A DNA stretch of 64,000 nt, taken from the NCBI GenBank assembly GCA_016196565.1, contig JACPXK010000033.1, positions 14,947 to 78,946 on the forward strand, given 5' to 3'. Made by a program: the position numbers and the translations under genes. Under the pieces are notes generated by a model, which worked only from the letters and a program-made list of their open reading frames with translations, was not told the DNA's origin and ran no database searches. The DNA comes from Candidatus Omnitrophota bacterium (GTDB lineage: Bacteria; Omnitrophota; Omnitrophia; Omnitrophales; Aquincolibacteriaceae). Of the stretch, positions 42,112-50,776 are shown one piece after another (the stretch's first letter is position 1; the number at the start of each line of letters is the position of its first letter).

Positions 42112-42216
42112 AGCATCCCAGAATTGACTTGTCTGCCTATCCCTAGTGGGGAATAGACTTTCTTCGCCATAAATGTTGTATCTATCCCATTTTTCAATGG
42201 GTTAGAAAAAAATATA

Positions 42217-42245
42217 TTGACGGGCTATTCAGCCAAAGGTATACT
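42217..42245 (+). promoter_or_regulatory. Promoter of the dcw cluster
   Basis: TTGACG (42217-42222), 17 bases, TATACT (42240-42245). It lies before mraZ and just upstream of the MraZ boxes. Confidence 0.75.
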
Positions 42246-42260
42246 CCCGTCGATAATAAA

Positions 42261-42285
42261 GTGGTAGAAAGTGGTGGGAAGTGGT
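42261..42285 (+). promoter_or_regulatory. Triple MraZ-binding boxes
   Basis: GTGGT occurs at 42261, 42271 and 42281, exactly 10 bases apart. MraZ is known to bind TGGG-like direct repeats with this 10-base period in front of its own operon. The boxes begin about 10 bases after the predicted transcription start, so bound MraZ would block elongation or initiation. Confidence 0.75.
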
Positions 42286-42314
42286 GAACTCAGTGAAAGG
42301 GGCAAACTAAGACC

Positions 42315-42752
42315 ATGTTCTACGGGGAATTCGAACATGCACTCGACAACAAAGACCGGGTGATTATTCCGGCCCGGTTCCGCGAAATTTTCAAGGAGCA
42401 CTACGCGGAAAAGTTTTACATCACCCGCGGGCTTGACCGCTGCCTCTTTGTTTTCACCGAAGAATCCTGGAAGACCCAAGAAAAGAAATTCCGCGAAATG
42501 CCTTTTACCAAAACAGAATCCAGAAAATTTAACCGGCTTTATTTTTCCGGAGCCTCCGATGTGGTCTGCGATAAACAGGGAAGAATTTTGATTCCCAGTT
42601 ACCTGAAAGAATATGCGGCAATCAAAACAGACGTGGTCATCATCGGTGTTTCGGACCGTATCGAAATTTGGTCCAAAGAGAAGTGGAAGGAATTTTATCA
42701 ATCCAATCATGATCAATTTGAAGACTTAGCAGAAAAACTAATCACAGAATAG
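42315..42752 (+). CDS. mraZ: MraZ transcriptional regulator
   Basis: A 145-residue dcw-cluster regulator built of two AbrB-type domains. FYGEFEHALDNKDRVIIPARFRE starts the first (in part HALDNKDRVIIPARFR) and VVCDKQGRILIPSYLKEYA the second. It probably represses its own operon through the GTGGT boxes upstream. Normal length. The next gene is not rsmH, as is usual, but a STAS-domain gene. Confidence 0.94.
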   Translation: MFYGEFEHALDNKDRVIIPARFREIFKEHYAEKFYITRGLDRCLFVFTEESWKTQEKKFREMPFTKTESRKFNRLYFSGASDVVCDKQGRILIPSYLKEYAAIKTDVVIIGVSDRIEIWSKEKWKEFYQSNHDQFEDLAEKLITE

Positions 42753-42767
42753 GTGGGGAGGAAGAGC

Positions 42768-43106
42768 ATGGCATATCGTTCCAGAATGAAGATGGGCGTG
42801 GATGTATTGAAATTCGAAGGGGATTTGGATGCCTTGTCGATGGTGAAAATGAAAAACCGTCTGACACGGCTTCTGAATAAAAATCACAAAAAACTTCTTC
42901 TCGATTTGAGCCGTGCGCGCCGCGTCGAATTGGCCGGGCTGGGGATCCTGGTCGATCGTCTGATGAAAGTACGCGCTCAAAAAGGGGACATCAAATTCTG
43001 CAATCTCCGTCCCGAAGTGGAACAAACCTTCCGCATGATCGGGGTGGGCGGTTTGATGGAATGTTTTCATTCAGAAGAAGAAGCGATCCGGAGCTTTGTT
43101 TCATAA
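42768..43106 (+). CDS. STAS-domain protein without the phosphoserine
   Basis: A 112-residue STAS protein (VDVLKFEGDLDALSM, KLLLDLSRARRVELAGLGIL). At the motif normally DSSG it reads E54-L-A-G57, so the phosphorylatable serine is alanine. It therefore cannot be switched by an RsbW-type kinase in the usual way. It has a good GGGAGGAA site and sits between mraZ and rsmH, an unusual place in the cell-division cluster. It may act as a permanently active binding partner. Confidence 0.82.
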   Translation: MAYRSRMKMGVDVLKFEGDLDALSMVKMKNRLTRLLNKNHKKLLLDLSRARRVELAGLGILVDRLMKVRAQKGDIKFCNLRPEVEQTFRMIGVGGLMECFHSEEEAIRSFVS

Positions 43107-44001
43107 TCCTGTTCTTTTAAAAGAAACGGTTGATCTGCTTCGTCCAAAGCCGGGTGCCCTAGCGGTAGACGGCACCCTTGGAAACGGCGGTCACGGCGCT
43201 GCGTTACTCCAAAGGATCGGAGCTCAGGGCAAATTGATCGGGCTGGATCAAGATGAAGAGGCCATCCAGCGATGCCGCCAGCGGTTTAAAGATTCTCCCA
43301 ATGTTTTGCTTTATCAGGAAAATTTTAAAAATCTCGGGTTTATTCTTGATTCTCTAAATATTTCGCAAGTTGATGTCGTAATACTTGATGTCGGTTTCTC
43401 TTCGTATCAACTTGAAAAAAGCGAACGGGGATTCAGTTTTGACAAACCGGGTCCATTGGATATGCGGATGGACAGGCGCGGGGAAATAAAGGCGCGCGAT
43501 CTGGTCAACGATCTTTCAAAAGAAGAGCTTGAAAAAATTTTTCGCGAGTACGGCGAAGAACATCGGGCGGCACGATTTGCCGAGCTCATCGTAAAAGAAC
43601 GAAGCCAACACCCGATAGAAACTACGGATCAATTGGCCGATGTGATTCTTAAGTCCGTGCTCGGAAAATTTCCGGCAAAAAAGGGAAGCCGGCCGCCGTG
43701 GGCAAGGCATCATCCGGCCACAAGGGTTTTTCAAGCTCTTAGAATCGCCGTCAATGATGAGCTGGGAGTCCTAAAAGAAGGTCTGCCGGCCATTTGGAAA
43801 CGGATTGGCCCGGGAGGGCGGCTGGGAGTTATCAGTTTTCATTCGTTAGAAGACAGAATCGTGAAGTGGCAGTTTCGTGATTGGACAAAAGCAGGTGAAG
43901 GCAGGCTCGTGAATAAAAAGCCGGTGATTCCGGCCAGAGAAGAGATCATAGCCAATTCAAGATCACGAAGTGCAAAATTACGGGTGATAGAAAAAATATG
44001 A
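43096..44001 (+). CDS. rsmH: 16S rRNA m4C1402 methyltransferase RsmH
   Basis: A 301-residue SAM-dependent methyltransferase acting on C1402 of 16S rRNA. FHNPVLLKETVDLL at the start, SAM loop AVDGTLGNGGHGAALL, RGFSFDKPGPLDMRMD (in part) and VISFHSLEDRIVK are family marks. The start must be TTG 43096, since the conserved xHxPVLL begins there and no in-frame ATG is near. It overlaps the STAS gene by 11 bases and ftsL by 4. Confidence 0.94.
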   Translation: MFHNPVLLKETVDLLRPKPGALAVDGTLGNGGHGAALLQRIGAQGKLIGLDQDEEAIQRCRQRFKDSPNVLLYQENFKNLGFILDSLNISQVDVVILDVGFSSYQLEKSERGFSFDKPGPLDMRMDRRGEIKARDLVNDLSKEELEKIFREYGEEHRAARFAELIVKERSQHPIETTDQLADVILKSVLGKFPAKKGSRPPWARHHPATRVFQALRIAVNDELGVLKEGLPAIWKRIGPGGRLGVISFHSLEDRIVKWQFRDWTKAGEGRLVNKKPVIPAREEIIANSRSRSAKLRVIEKI

Positions 44002-44381
44002 AAGGTGCCGGCAAGTTCTTAATCAGTCTTATTGGCGTCACGTTACTTGTCCTCTTGTATGTCCACATTCAGGTGTCTCTTTTTCAAGTCTCTTATTCGA
44101 TGAATACCCAGTCCCATCAATTAGCCGACAAAAGCGAAGCCTACCGCCTTTTGAAGTTCGAGGTCGACCAGTTGCGGGCCCCGCGTCTTTTGGAACAAAA
44201 GATGAAGGACATGCAGATTGAACTTGCGCTGCCCAAAGAAGTTCAAGTCGTCAAAATTCCTGCGGCCCCGGCTTTCAATCCCGAATCCTTGCCGAACGTT
44301 TCTCTGAAACCTCTTTCCGATGGACTCCTTGATTTTCTCGGCCGTTGGGTGAAAATTGCGCAAGCCAAAACCGATGCCTAA
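43998..44381 (+). CDS. ftsL: FtsL-like cell-division protein
   Basis: A 127-residue single-pass membrane protein: cytoplasmic MKGAGK, a membrane helix (7-26), then a periplasmic coiled-coil (QSHQLADKSEAYRLLKFEV, partly quoted) and a proline-rich tail. Sequence conservation of FtsL is weak, so the call rests on topology, size and position between rsmH and ftsI. It would join FtsB/FtsQ in the divisome. Confidence 0.75.
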   Translation: MKGAGKFLISLIGVTLLVLLYVHIQVSLFQVSYSMNTQSHQLADKSEAYRLLKFEVDQLRAPRLLEQKMKDMQIELALPKEVQVVKIPAAPAFNPESLPNVSLKPLSDGLLDFLGRWVKIAQAKTDA

Positions 44382-44390
44382 AGTTTTGCT

Positions 44391-46199
44391 ATGCCCTATG
44401 TAATTTCCTCCCGCCGTTTTTGGCTCACTAACTTTTTTCTTTTTTCTTCCTTCCTCATTATTTTTTATCAGTTGATTCAGCTGACAATCATCCGCAGGCC
44501 TGCCCTTGAGAATATGGCCTCCAAGCAGCACAAACTGGTGGTCGATATTCCGCCGCTCCGAGGCCAAATTCTGGACCGCAAAGGCCGTGAGCTTGCCGCC
44601 AATTTAAAAGTGCCGTCGATTTATGCCATCCCGCGTTTGATTCGAAAAGAGGAACGCAAAGACTTGGCCAAAAAAATAAGCCGCCTCCTTAATTTGGAAG
44701 AAAAGTTTTTGATCGATCGTCTTAGCCGGGACAAATCCTTTATCTGGATCAAACGCAAGGTCACCGCCCAGGAAGCCGAAAAAATCACGAACCTTGCGCA
44801 TTCCGGCTTCGGCATTCTGGAAGAATATAAACGTTTTTATCCCCAAGGGGATTTGCTCGCCCAAATTTTAGGTTTTACGGACATTGACAATGCCGGTCTG
44901 GAAGGGATTGAACTTTATTTGAATCGTGATCTTCAAGGCCGGCCCGGACGCAGATATACCAAACGTGACGCTCTGGGGCGCGAGATCAAAGCCTTTGAAG
45001 TCAAAACCATTCCGGCGCTTGACGGCCATCAAGTATCTTTGACTATCGATCAATATGTTCAATATTTAACCGAGCGCGCATTGGACCGGGCGTTTACCAA
45101 CTGGAAGGCTGTGGGCGGATGGGCGGTCGTGATGGAAGCCAAGACCGGAAAAATTATTGCCATTGCCAACCGTCCGACTTTTAATCCCAACAGTTATGAA
45201 AAATCTCGGCCCGATTCCCGGCGTAATCGTTCCCTGACGGACATGTATGAGCCGGGATCCGTTTTTAAAATCGTGGCCGCAAGCGCGGCGCTTAACGAAC
45301 ATAAAGTCACTCCGGATACAATTTTTAATTGTGAAAACGGTTCTTATCAATATGGCTCTAAAGTATTGCATGACGTCCATCCTTACGGCATGTTGAGTTT
45401 CGCGGACGTGATCGTTAAATCGAGCAATATAGGAACCGTTAAGATTGCTTCAAAACTTGATCCGAAAGTTTTTCAAAGTTATATCGACGCCTTTGGTTTT
45501 GGAAAATTAACGGGCATTGATCTTCCGGGTGAAGTTCCGGGGTATACGCGGCCCCCCGCGCTTTGGTCCAAAACCTCTCCTTATAACATTCCCATGGGGC
45601 AGGAAATTCTTGTGACCACACTTCAAATGACCGCCGCCATGGCCGTCATCGCTAACGGAGGCAATTTAGTGACCCCCTACATGATTGAAAAGATTCAGGA
45701 CAAGGCCGGAGTCACGCTTCGCGAGCGCAAACCTATCATCAAGCATCGAGTCATTCGCCCCGATACGGCTCAGACCATGCGGCAAATTTTGGTGCGCGTC
45801 GTGGAAGAAGGCACAGGAAAGAAAGCAAAAATCGAAGGCATTCCCGTAGGCGGAAAAACCGGCACGGCTCAAAAGGTTTTGCCGGGAGGCCGGGGATACT
45901 CTCATAGTAATTTTGTTTCTTCGTTTATTGGTTTTGCTCCGGCTGAAGATCCTCAGCTTGTGATGACAGTTGTTTTGGACGATCCCAAACCGCTTTATTA
46001 TGGCGGCACTGTGGCCGCGCCGGTTTTCAAAGAGGTGATGGAGGCAGCCCTTTATTCTCAAGGCTATGTTCCGGGAAATGCCAAAACCCTGGAAGAATTT
46101 AACGGCGCAGGAGCGTTTGCAAAAAATCCACCAGCTTTTGAGCCGGCCGAGACTGTGGGTAAAGCAGTTCCGATTCCGGGATCCCGGCCGGTGACGTGA
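44391..46199 (+). CDS. ftsI: FtsI/PBP3-type peptidoglycan transpeptidase
   Basis: A 602-residue class B penicillin-binding protein for septal cross-linking. Membrane helix 13-33, dimerisation domain, then the transpeptidase with S290-x-x-K293 (EPGSVFKIV), S344-S-N346 (VKSSNIGT) and K489-T-G491 (VGGKTGTAQ). It is the last dcw gene here; murE and later genes do not follow. Its final 101 bases overlap the end of gshB on the other strand, and the last 30 residues are a proline-rich tail. Confidence 0.94.
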   Translation: MPYVISSRRFWLTNFFLFSSFLIIFYQLIQLTIIRRPALENMASKQHKLVVDIPPLRGQILDRKGRELAANLKVPSIYAIPRLIRKEERKDLAKKISRLLNLEEKFLIDRLSRDKSFIWIKRKVTAQEAEKITNLAHSGFGILEEYKRFYPQGDLLAQILGFTDIDNAGLEGIELYLNRDLQGRPGRRYTKRDALGREIKAFEVKTIPALDGHQVSLTIDQYVQYLTERALDRAFTNWKAVGGWAVVMEAKTGKIIAIANRPTFNPNSYEKSRPDSRRNRSLTDMYEPGSVFKIVAASAALNEHKVTPDTIFNCENGSYQYGSKVLHDVHPYGMLSFADVIVKSSNIGTVKIASKLDPKVFQSYIDAFGFGKLTGIDLPGEVPGYTRPPALWSKTSPYNIPMGQEILVTTLQMTAAMAVIANGGNLVTPYMIEKIQDKAGVTLRERKPIIKHRVIRPDTAQTMRQILVRVVEEGTGKKAKIEGIPVGGKTGTAQKVLPGGRGYSHSNFVSSFIGFAPAEDPQLVMTVVLDDPKPLYYGGTVAAPVFKEVMEAALYSQGYVPGNAKTLEEFNGAGAFAKNPPAFEPAETVGKAVPIPGSRPVT

Positions 46200-47040
46200 C
46201 ATTCATTTCGATCAGCTTCCCCATCATCACATCGATTCCCACGAAATAAAGTTTTTCCTTTAAAAAATACGGTTTGAGATCGCGGACAAGCACCTTTTCG
46301 CGGGCGGTAATTTTGGCGGGATGAAAAGTGCCTCCGAGCGAAAGGTTGGCCCGGAAGTCACCCCGCCGGAAATGTTTTTCAAAGGCCGAAAGAATTTCTC
46401 CATTCAAGATCAAAATCCGTTTATCGCCGCGGACTCCCGGTCCATGTAAAAATTCCTGAGCCAAAATAGTTTCGGAATCTGATTTCGTGGCCTTTTTGAG
46501 AAGGCCGCGCGCACGCCGGTTGTTTTGCTTTAAAAGAAACACGCCTTCTCCGGCTTTGAGGTTCATGGGTTTGATGACAAGATGCGATTTTATTTTTTTT
46601 TGAAAGGCAAGAATTTTTTCGGAAGAATTAGTAACCACGGTTTTAGGCATCCACCCGGCAAATTTAAGGCCGGCTATTTTCTCGTTGGTGTTTCGAATTC
46701 CCCGGGGATGATTGACAATCGGAACTTTATCCGCAGCGAATTCCAATAGATAAGTCAGGTAAAGATAATTGGTGTCAAAGGGCGGGTCTTTACGCAGAAG
46801 GACTAAATTAAAATCCTCGAGCCGGAAAGATTGGACAGGACCAAGGCGAAAGTTAAAGGAGTCTATCGGAAAAACTTGCCGCGCATCGGCAAAAACTTGA
46901 CGGTCTTCAGCATGAATATCTGGAGCATCCGCGCACCAAGTCTGAAGATTTCTGGCAGCAAATTCACGGATGATGGCATAAGAGGTGACCCAACCCAGTT
47001 CGTGGCGTGGCAGGGGATCAATGATAAAGAGAATGCGCAT
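46099..47040 (-). CDS. gshB: Glutathione synthetase
   Basis: A 313-residue ATP-grasp ligase joining gamma-glutamylcysteine and glycine. Marks are FIIDPL near the start, LVLLRKDPPFDTNYLYLTYLLE (partly quoted: RKDPPFDTNY), VIKPMNLKAGEGVFLL and the C-terminal VGIDVMMGKLIEMNVTSPAGI. It converges with ftsI over 101 bases and diverges from gshA across a 76-base gap, so both glutathione genes share one regulatory region. Confidence 0.93.
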   Translation of the reverse strand: MRILFIIDPLPRHELGWVTSYAIIREFAARNLQTWCADAPDIHAEDRQVFADARQVFPIDSFNFRLGPVQSFRLEDFNLVLLRKDPPFDTNYLYLTYLLEFAADKVPIVNHPRGIRNTNEKIAGLKFAGWMPKTVVTNSSEKILAFQKKIKSHLVIKPMNLKAGEGVFLLKQNNRRARGLLKKATKSDSETILAQEFLHGPGVRGDKRILILNGEILSAFEKHFRRGDFRANLSLGGTFHPAKITAREKVLVRDLKPYFLKEKLYFVGIDVMMGKLIEMNVTSPAGIPESELLYPQSRPAQKLVDFLQTLLRR

Positions 47041-47054
47041 CGGGATTTCCTGGG

Positions 47055-47083
47055 TTGTGTTAGGTTCGAGAAAAAGCTATTCT
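47055..47083 (+). promoter_or_regulatory. Promoter of gshA
   Basis: TTGTGT (47055-47060), 17 bases, TATTCT (47078-47083), in the gap between the divergent gshB and gshA. Confidence 0.5.
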
Positions 47084-47116
47084 ATATAAAATCCAAAAGG
47101 CGTGAAAGGAGTACTT

Positions 47117-48493
47117 TTGAGCACTTTAACCGGCGAAAAACATTCCAAAGTCCTTGTCTCGGAAGCGGATCTTTCAAAGTATTTTCATGCCTTCGCCAAA
47201 TCCCGCGACTGTATGCGTGTGGGGATCGAGGCTGAATTTTTCGGCGTGAATGAAAAAACCGGATTGGCCTTGCCCTATGATGGGCCGGGAGGAATCGAAC
47301 GAATTCTTAAGCGCATGGCAGAGCGCTTCGGTTACAGCCCCGTGATCGAACAGGATCACATCATTGCCCTTCAACGCGGGAAAACCTTCATCACGCTTGA
47401 GCCGGGAGCGCAAGTGGAATTAAGCGCCGAACCGGTTTGGAATGTTTTTGAGATTGAGGATCAGCTTAAAACTTTTTTTGGCGAGATTCTGGAAATCTCC
47501 AAAGAATTTCCTAGAGCAGCTTGGCTTGCCTCAGGGTTTCATCCCTTCAGCCGGCTGGATCAAACGGCTTGGGTTCCAAAACGCCGTTATCAGATTATGT
47601 GGGAATATTTGAAAACCCATGGGACTCAGTCTCACGAAATGATGAAACGTACGGCCACCAATCAAATCAATTTTGATTATTTAAGCGAAACCCATGCCAT
47701 GGAAAGTTTGCGTGTTTCACTAGGCATTACCTCGATGGTCACGGCGATGTTCGCCAATTCCGCCTTTTCCGAAGGCCGGCCGAATGGTTTTATTTGCAAA
47801 CGTTTGGATGTCTGGAATCATACCGATCCTGATCGTACCGGACTGATGGTGGAATTTACCCAGCCGGACAAAACCTTTCAGGATTATCTTCGGTATCTTT
47901 TGGACATGCCGGTTATTTTTATTGTCCGCAATCATGAATGGGTTCCTCTCGGAAATTTAAGTTTCCGCCAATTCATACGGGAAGGTTATCAAGGGGAAAA
48001 AGCAACGGTGGGGGATTTTGAGCTTCATTTGAGTAGTGCGTTTCCGGAAGTACGCCTCAAACAATACCTTGAAATCCGCGGCGTGGATTGCCAAAGCCCG
48101 GAGCTTATTCCTGCAGTAGCGGCGTTCTGGAAAGGAATTCTTTATGATTCCCAAACGCGCGAAAAAGCTTGGAAACTTGTTTCTTACGCTTCGGAAGAGG
48201 AACGGATGAGTTTGCACCTTGCCGTACCGCGCGAAGGCTTGCGCGCTAAACTTGGTGCAAAGCCGATTCTTCCGATTGTCCGCGAACTGGTAGAACTCTC
48301 CTGCCACGGGCTTTCCAAACAAAAGGTGGAAGATCACAGCCGCAATGAATGTATTTTTCTGGAAAGAATACGCCAGCAAATCACCCGGCCCGGCAAATCC
48401 CCGGCCGAAACCTTGCTCGAAAAGTGGAACGGGGAATTCCAGCAAAATCCCCAGCGTTTGCTGGAGGCTTTGCAGCTTACACCGCCATCTTGA
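47117..48493 (+). CDS. gshA: Glutamate-cysteine ligase (plant/GCS2 type)
   Basis: A 458-residue enzyme for the first step of glutathione synthesis. RVGIEAEFFGVNE, GLALPYDGPGGIERILKRM (partly), ITLEPGAQVELSAEP and KRTATNQINFDYLSE mark the GCS2 family used by plants and many proteobacteria. The start is set at TTG 47117, five bases after AAAGGAG; the GTG at 47102 lies before that site. Divergent from gshB. Confidence 0.9.
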   Translation: MSTLTGEKHSKVLVSEADLSKYFHAFAKSRDCMRVGIEAEFFGVNEKTGLALPYDGPGGIERILKRMAERFGYSPVIEQDHIIALQRGKTFITLEPGAQVELSAEPVWNVFEIEDQLKTFFGEILEISKEFPRAAWLASGFHPFSRLDQTAWVPKRRYQIMWEYLKTHGTQSHEMMKRTATNQINFDYLSETHAMESLRVSLGITSMVTAMFANSAFSEGRPNGFICKRLDVWNHTDPDRTGLMVEFTQPDKTFQDYLRYLLDMPVIFIVRNHEWVPLGNLSFRQFIREGYQGEKATVGDFELHLSSAFPEVRLKQYLEIRGVDCQSPELIPAVAAFWKGILYDSQTREKAWKLVSYASEEERMSLHLAVPREGLRAKLGAKPILPIVRELVELSCHGLSKQKVEDHSRNECIFLERIRQQITRPGKSPAETLLEKWNGEFQQNPQRLLEALQLTPPS

Positions 48494-48536
48494 TCTTGAC
48501 ATCTTCCGGCTTTGTCTCTAGTCTCCTCAAAAACAT

Positions 48537-48610
48537 CGGGGCGTAGCGTAGCCTGGTATCGCGCCACGTTCGGGACGTGGAGGCCGCAGGTTCAAATCCT
48601 GCCGCCCCGA
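48537..48610 (+). tRNA. tRNA-Pro (CGG)
   Basis: Acceptor CGGGGCG/CGCCCCG, anticodon stem CCACG/CGTGG with loop TTCGGGA (anticodon CGG), T arm GCAGG-TTCAAAT-CCTGC and discriminator A. The 3' CCA is not encoded. Confidence 0.93.
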
Positions 48611-48656
48611 TTTTAATTTTATTTTGTGGGAAATCGGGACTGAGGATTTGAAGGGA

Positions 48657-48699
48657 GCCTGTGTTTATAAACATGACTGAATGTCATGTTTATACAGGC
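48657..48699. repeat. Long hairpin after tRNA-Pro
   Basis: GCCTGT and ATAAACATGAC on the left arm (interrupted by GTTT) pair with GTCATGTTTATACAGGC. That is 17 pairs with a 4-base bulge and a TGAAT loop. No T run follows. Confidence 0.7.
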
Positions 48700-48750
48700 G
48701 GGTGGCCGAGCCTGAGCGGAGCGAAGGCCGCCAAATCCTGCCACCCCGAT
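48699..48750 (+). pseudogene. Partial tRNA-Pro 3'-end copy
   Basis: AAATCCTGCCACCCCGA at 48733-48749 matches the tRNA-Pro 3' end AAATCCTGCCGCCCCGA at 48594-48610 in 16 of 17 bases, and T-rich sequence follows both. The rest of the tRNA is missing or scrambled (GGGTGGCCGAGCCTG). It could be a decayed duplicate or an attachment-site scar. Confidence 0.5.
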
Positions 48751-48812
48751 AATTTTTGCTTCATTTTTGTCGTCTAAACATACATTTATGTAATTTCTAT
48801 GTAATTTAAGTC

Positions 48813-48841
48813 TTGCATTTAAAATGCCGTATTGTTAGTAT
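48813..48841 (+). promoter_or_regulatory. Promoter of the porin-like gene
   Basis: TTGCAT (48813-48818), 17 bases, TAGTAT (48836-48841). It gives a leader of about 90 bases. Confidence 0.65.
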
Positions 48842-48939
48842 CCTGTCGAAAAGCGGCAAAATTAGATTGGCACGGAAATTGTAAATCACTTTCAACAAAA
48901 AGAAGTATTTTCAATCTAATTAAAACAAGGGAGGAACAA

Positions 48940-50256
48940 ATGAAGAAACTTACCGCGATGTTTTTAGGGCTTCTGCTAATCGCTTTCGGGATTACAAGTC
49001 CTGTTTTTGCGGATGAAAATCAAGTTGCAGAACTTAAAAATGAAGTGCAAGAACTAAAAGGGGTTGTTTCTGCGCTTCAAAGTGAAATCAAAACCATGAA
49101 GGGGCATATCACCCCAACACCCGGCAAAGAATCCACCGCCGCAATGATTGTACCTCCCGGTGAGGAACATCCGAGTGGAACTATCAAGGCCCTTTCCGAT
49201 ATTCACATGGGCGGCTATGTTGATGTTCAATACAGCATGGCTTTAAACGATGGCACCGATCATCGTACAGCCGCAGGAGCTCAGAACACGGGGACCAATA
49301 CCGGACGTATTTTCGATACCGATCAAGATTCCTTTACTCTCAACCTCGTGGAACTTAATTTCCAGCGTATTGCCAATCCAGAGGGTGGAGCCGGTTTCCG
49401 GGCGGATATTATGATTGGTGAAGATGCCGAAGTGGTTGATTTTGATGCGTCCACAGACCGCGATGAATTTAGCATTCAGCAAGCCTATGTGGAATACAAT
49501 CAACCGCTTAGCGCTTTTGAAGGAAATGAAATTCTTCCGGACACGATTAATCTCAAAGCCGGACGTTTTGTGACTTTGGCCGGGGCTGAAGTTATCGAAG
49601 CTGCGGACAATTGGAACATTTCCCGTTCCTTCGCTTTTGGCTTGGCCATTCCATTCACGCATTTGGGTGTCCGATCCAATTTCAAAATGTTCAATGATAA
49701 ATTGGATGTTTATGCGGGTATCAATAATGGCTGGGATACCGTGGTCGACAATAACAAAGCCAAAACCTTAGAATTTGGCGCTGGATATACGTTGTTCGAT
49801 AAAATCAATATGTTTCACTCTCTTTATTGGGGAGCTGAAAACAATGATCAAACAAGCAAGAAACGTCATTTGTTTAGCCATGTTGCCAGCTACAATGTTA
49901 CGGACAAACTCTCGATCAAAGGCGAGTTGAATCATGGTTATCAACCCCGTGTTCTGGATGCTAGCGGAACAGAAAATAATGGCGCCGATTGGCAAAGCTA
50001 TGCCGGTTATGTCCGTTATCAATTTACGGATAAATTTGCCACGACTTATCGTGCCGAACTTTTCCGTCAAGATGAGCTCTTTCGCAGCACGCTTGATTAC
50101 ACGCTTTCCAGCCACACGCTGACAGCGGAATATAAATTGACTGACAGTATGCTGACGCGTTTTGAATACCGTGCTGACAAGTCCAATGATGCTATCGCCT
50201 TTGATGGTGACAGCAGTCAGCAGACTTTGGGCGCACAAGTCGTTTATATCATCTAA
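48940..50256 (+). CDS. Porin-like outer-membrane beta-barrel protein
   Basis: A 438-residue exported protein with a signal peptide (1-24, ending VFA-DE). A short coiled coil (about 27-50, VAELKNEVQELKGVVSALQ in part) precedes a long barrel of alternating strands with aromatic ends, finishing in VVYII. IHMGGYVDVQYSMAL and NLKAGRFVTLAGAEVIEA recall the BBP2/putative-porin family. It has its own promoter, GGGAGG site and strong terminator, as expected for an abundant envelope protein. Confidence 0.8.
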   Translation: MKKLTAMFLGLLLIAFGITSPVFADENQVAELKNEVQELKGVVSALQSEIKTMKGHITPTPGKESTAAMIVPPGEEHPSGTIKALSDIHMGGYVDVQYSMALNDGTDHRTAAGAQNTGTNTGRIFDTDQDSFTLNLVELNFQRIANPEGGAGFRADIMIGEDAEVVDFDASTDRDEFSIQQAYVEYNQPLSAFEGNEILPDTINLKAGRFVTLAGAEVIEAADNWNISRSFAFGLAIPFTHLGVRSNFKMFNDKLDVYAGINNGWDTVVDNNKAKTLEFGAGYTLFDKINMFHSLYWGAENNDQTSKKRHLFSHVASYNVTDKLSIKGELNHGYQPRVLDASGTENNGADWQSYAGYVRYQFTDKFATTYRAELFRQDELFRSTLDYTLSSHTLTAEYKLTDSMLTRFEYRADKSNDAIAFDGDSSQQTLGAQVVYII

Positions 50257-50263
50257 GGTTATA

Positions 50264-50339
50264 AACCCCGGTCTCCTTCGCCTCCCTTGGTGAACGAACC
50301 ATACCCCTGAAATCGGTTCTTGGGGGACCGGGGTTTTTT
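50264..50339 (+). terminator. Terminator of the porin-like gene
   Basis: AACCCCGGTC (50264-50273) pairs with GACCGGGGTT (50326-50335), followed by T6. The loop holds smaller helices. Confidence 0.82.
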
Positions 50340-50416
50340 CCCTTGACCTCACCGCAAGGGAAAAGTACACTTCCCTCGAATTATCCGGCTGCCCTATTTT
50401 AAGGAAAGGTTTTTAT

Positions 50417-50776
50417 ATGATTCGCAGGATTAATATTTTGTGGCTTCTTTTGCTGGTGCTCGGTTTGACTTCTTGCTCCGCCTTGAAGCGCCCCTTTCGA
50501 GGACCTGAGACCTATTATTTCGGCAGTTATTCAGAGGCTGAAAGGTATTACAGTAAAGGGGAATATGAAAAAGCCATTTCGAAATATGAGGATTTCCTGA
50601 AGGAAAATCCGGAAGGCAATCTTGCCGTCATTTCTCAATATTATATCGGCAGAAGCCATTTGGCGCTGGGGGAGAAGGCCGAAGCGCGAAAGGTTTTCAA
50701 AAAGCTCATCAAGTCAAATCCGGATTTAGTTTGGGCCCATTTTGCCAAGAATCAGCTGAAGGAAATGGATCTTTGA
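50417..50776 (+). CDS. Small TPR lipoprotein
   Basis: A 119-residue lipoprotein. The lipobox LTS-C20 follows a hydrophobic signal. The mature part holds about two tetratricopeptide repeats (AERYYSKGEYEKAISKYEDF, in part YSKGEYEKAI; YYIGRSHLALGEKAEARKVF, in part). It resembles a very short BamD/YbgF-type repeat protein. Its stop codon overlaps the first helix of RNase P RNA. Confidence 0.8.
   Translation: MIRRINILWLLLLVLGLTSCSALKRPFRGPETYYFGSYSEAERYYSKGEYEKAISKYEDFLKENPEGNLAVISQYYIGRSHLALGEKAEARKVFKKLIKSNPDLVWAHFAKNQLKEMDL

Noticed and set aside
42317..42716. Long minus-strand frame opposite mraZ
   Set aside because: Antisense shadow of a well-supported gene; no ribosome binding site and no family resemblance.
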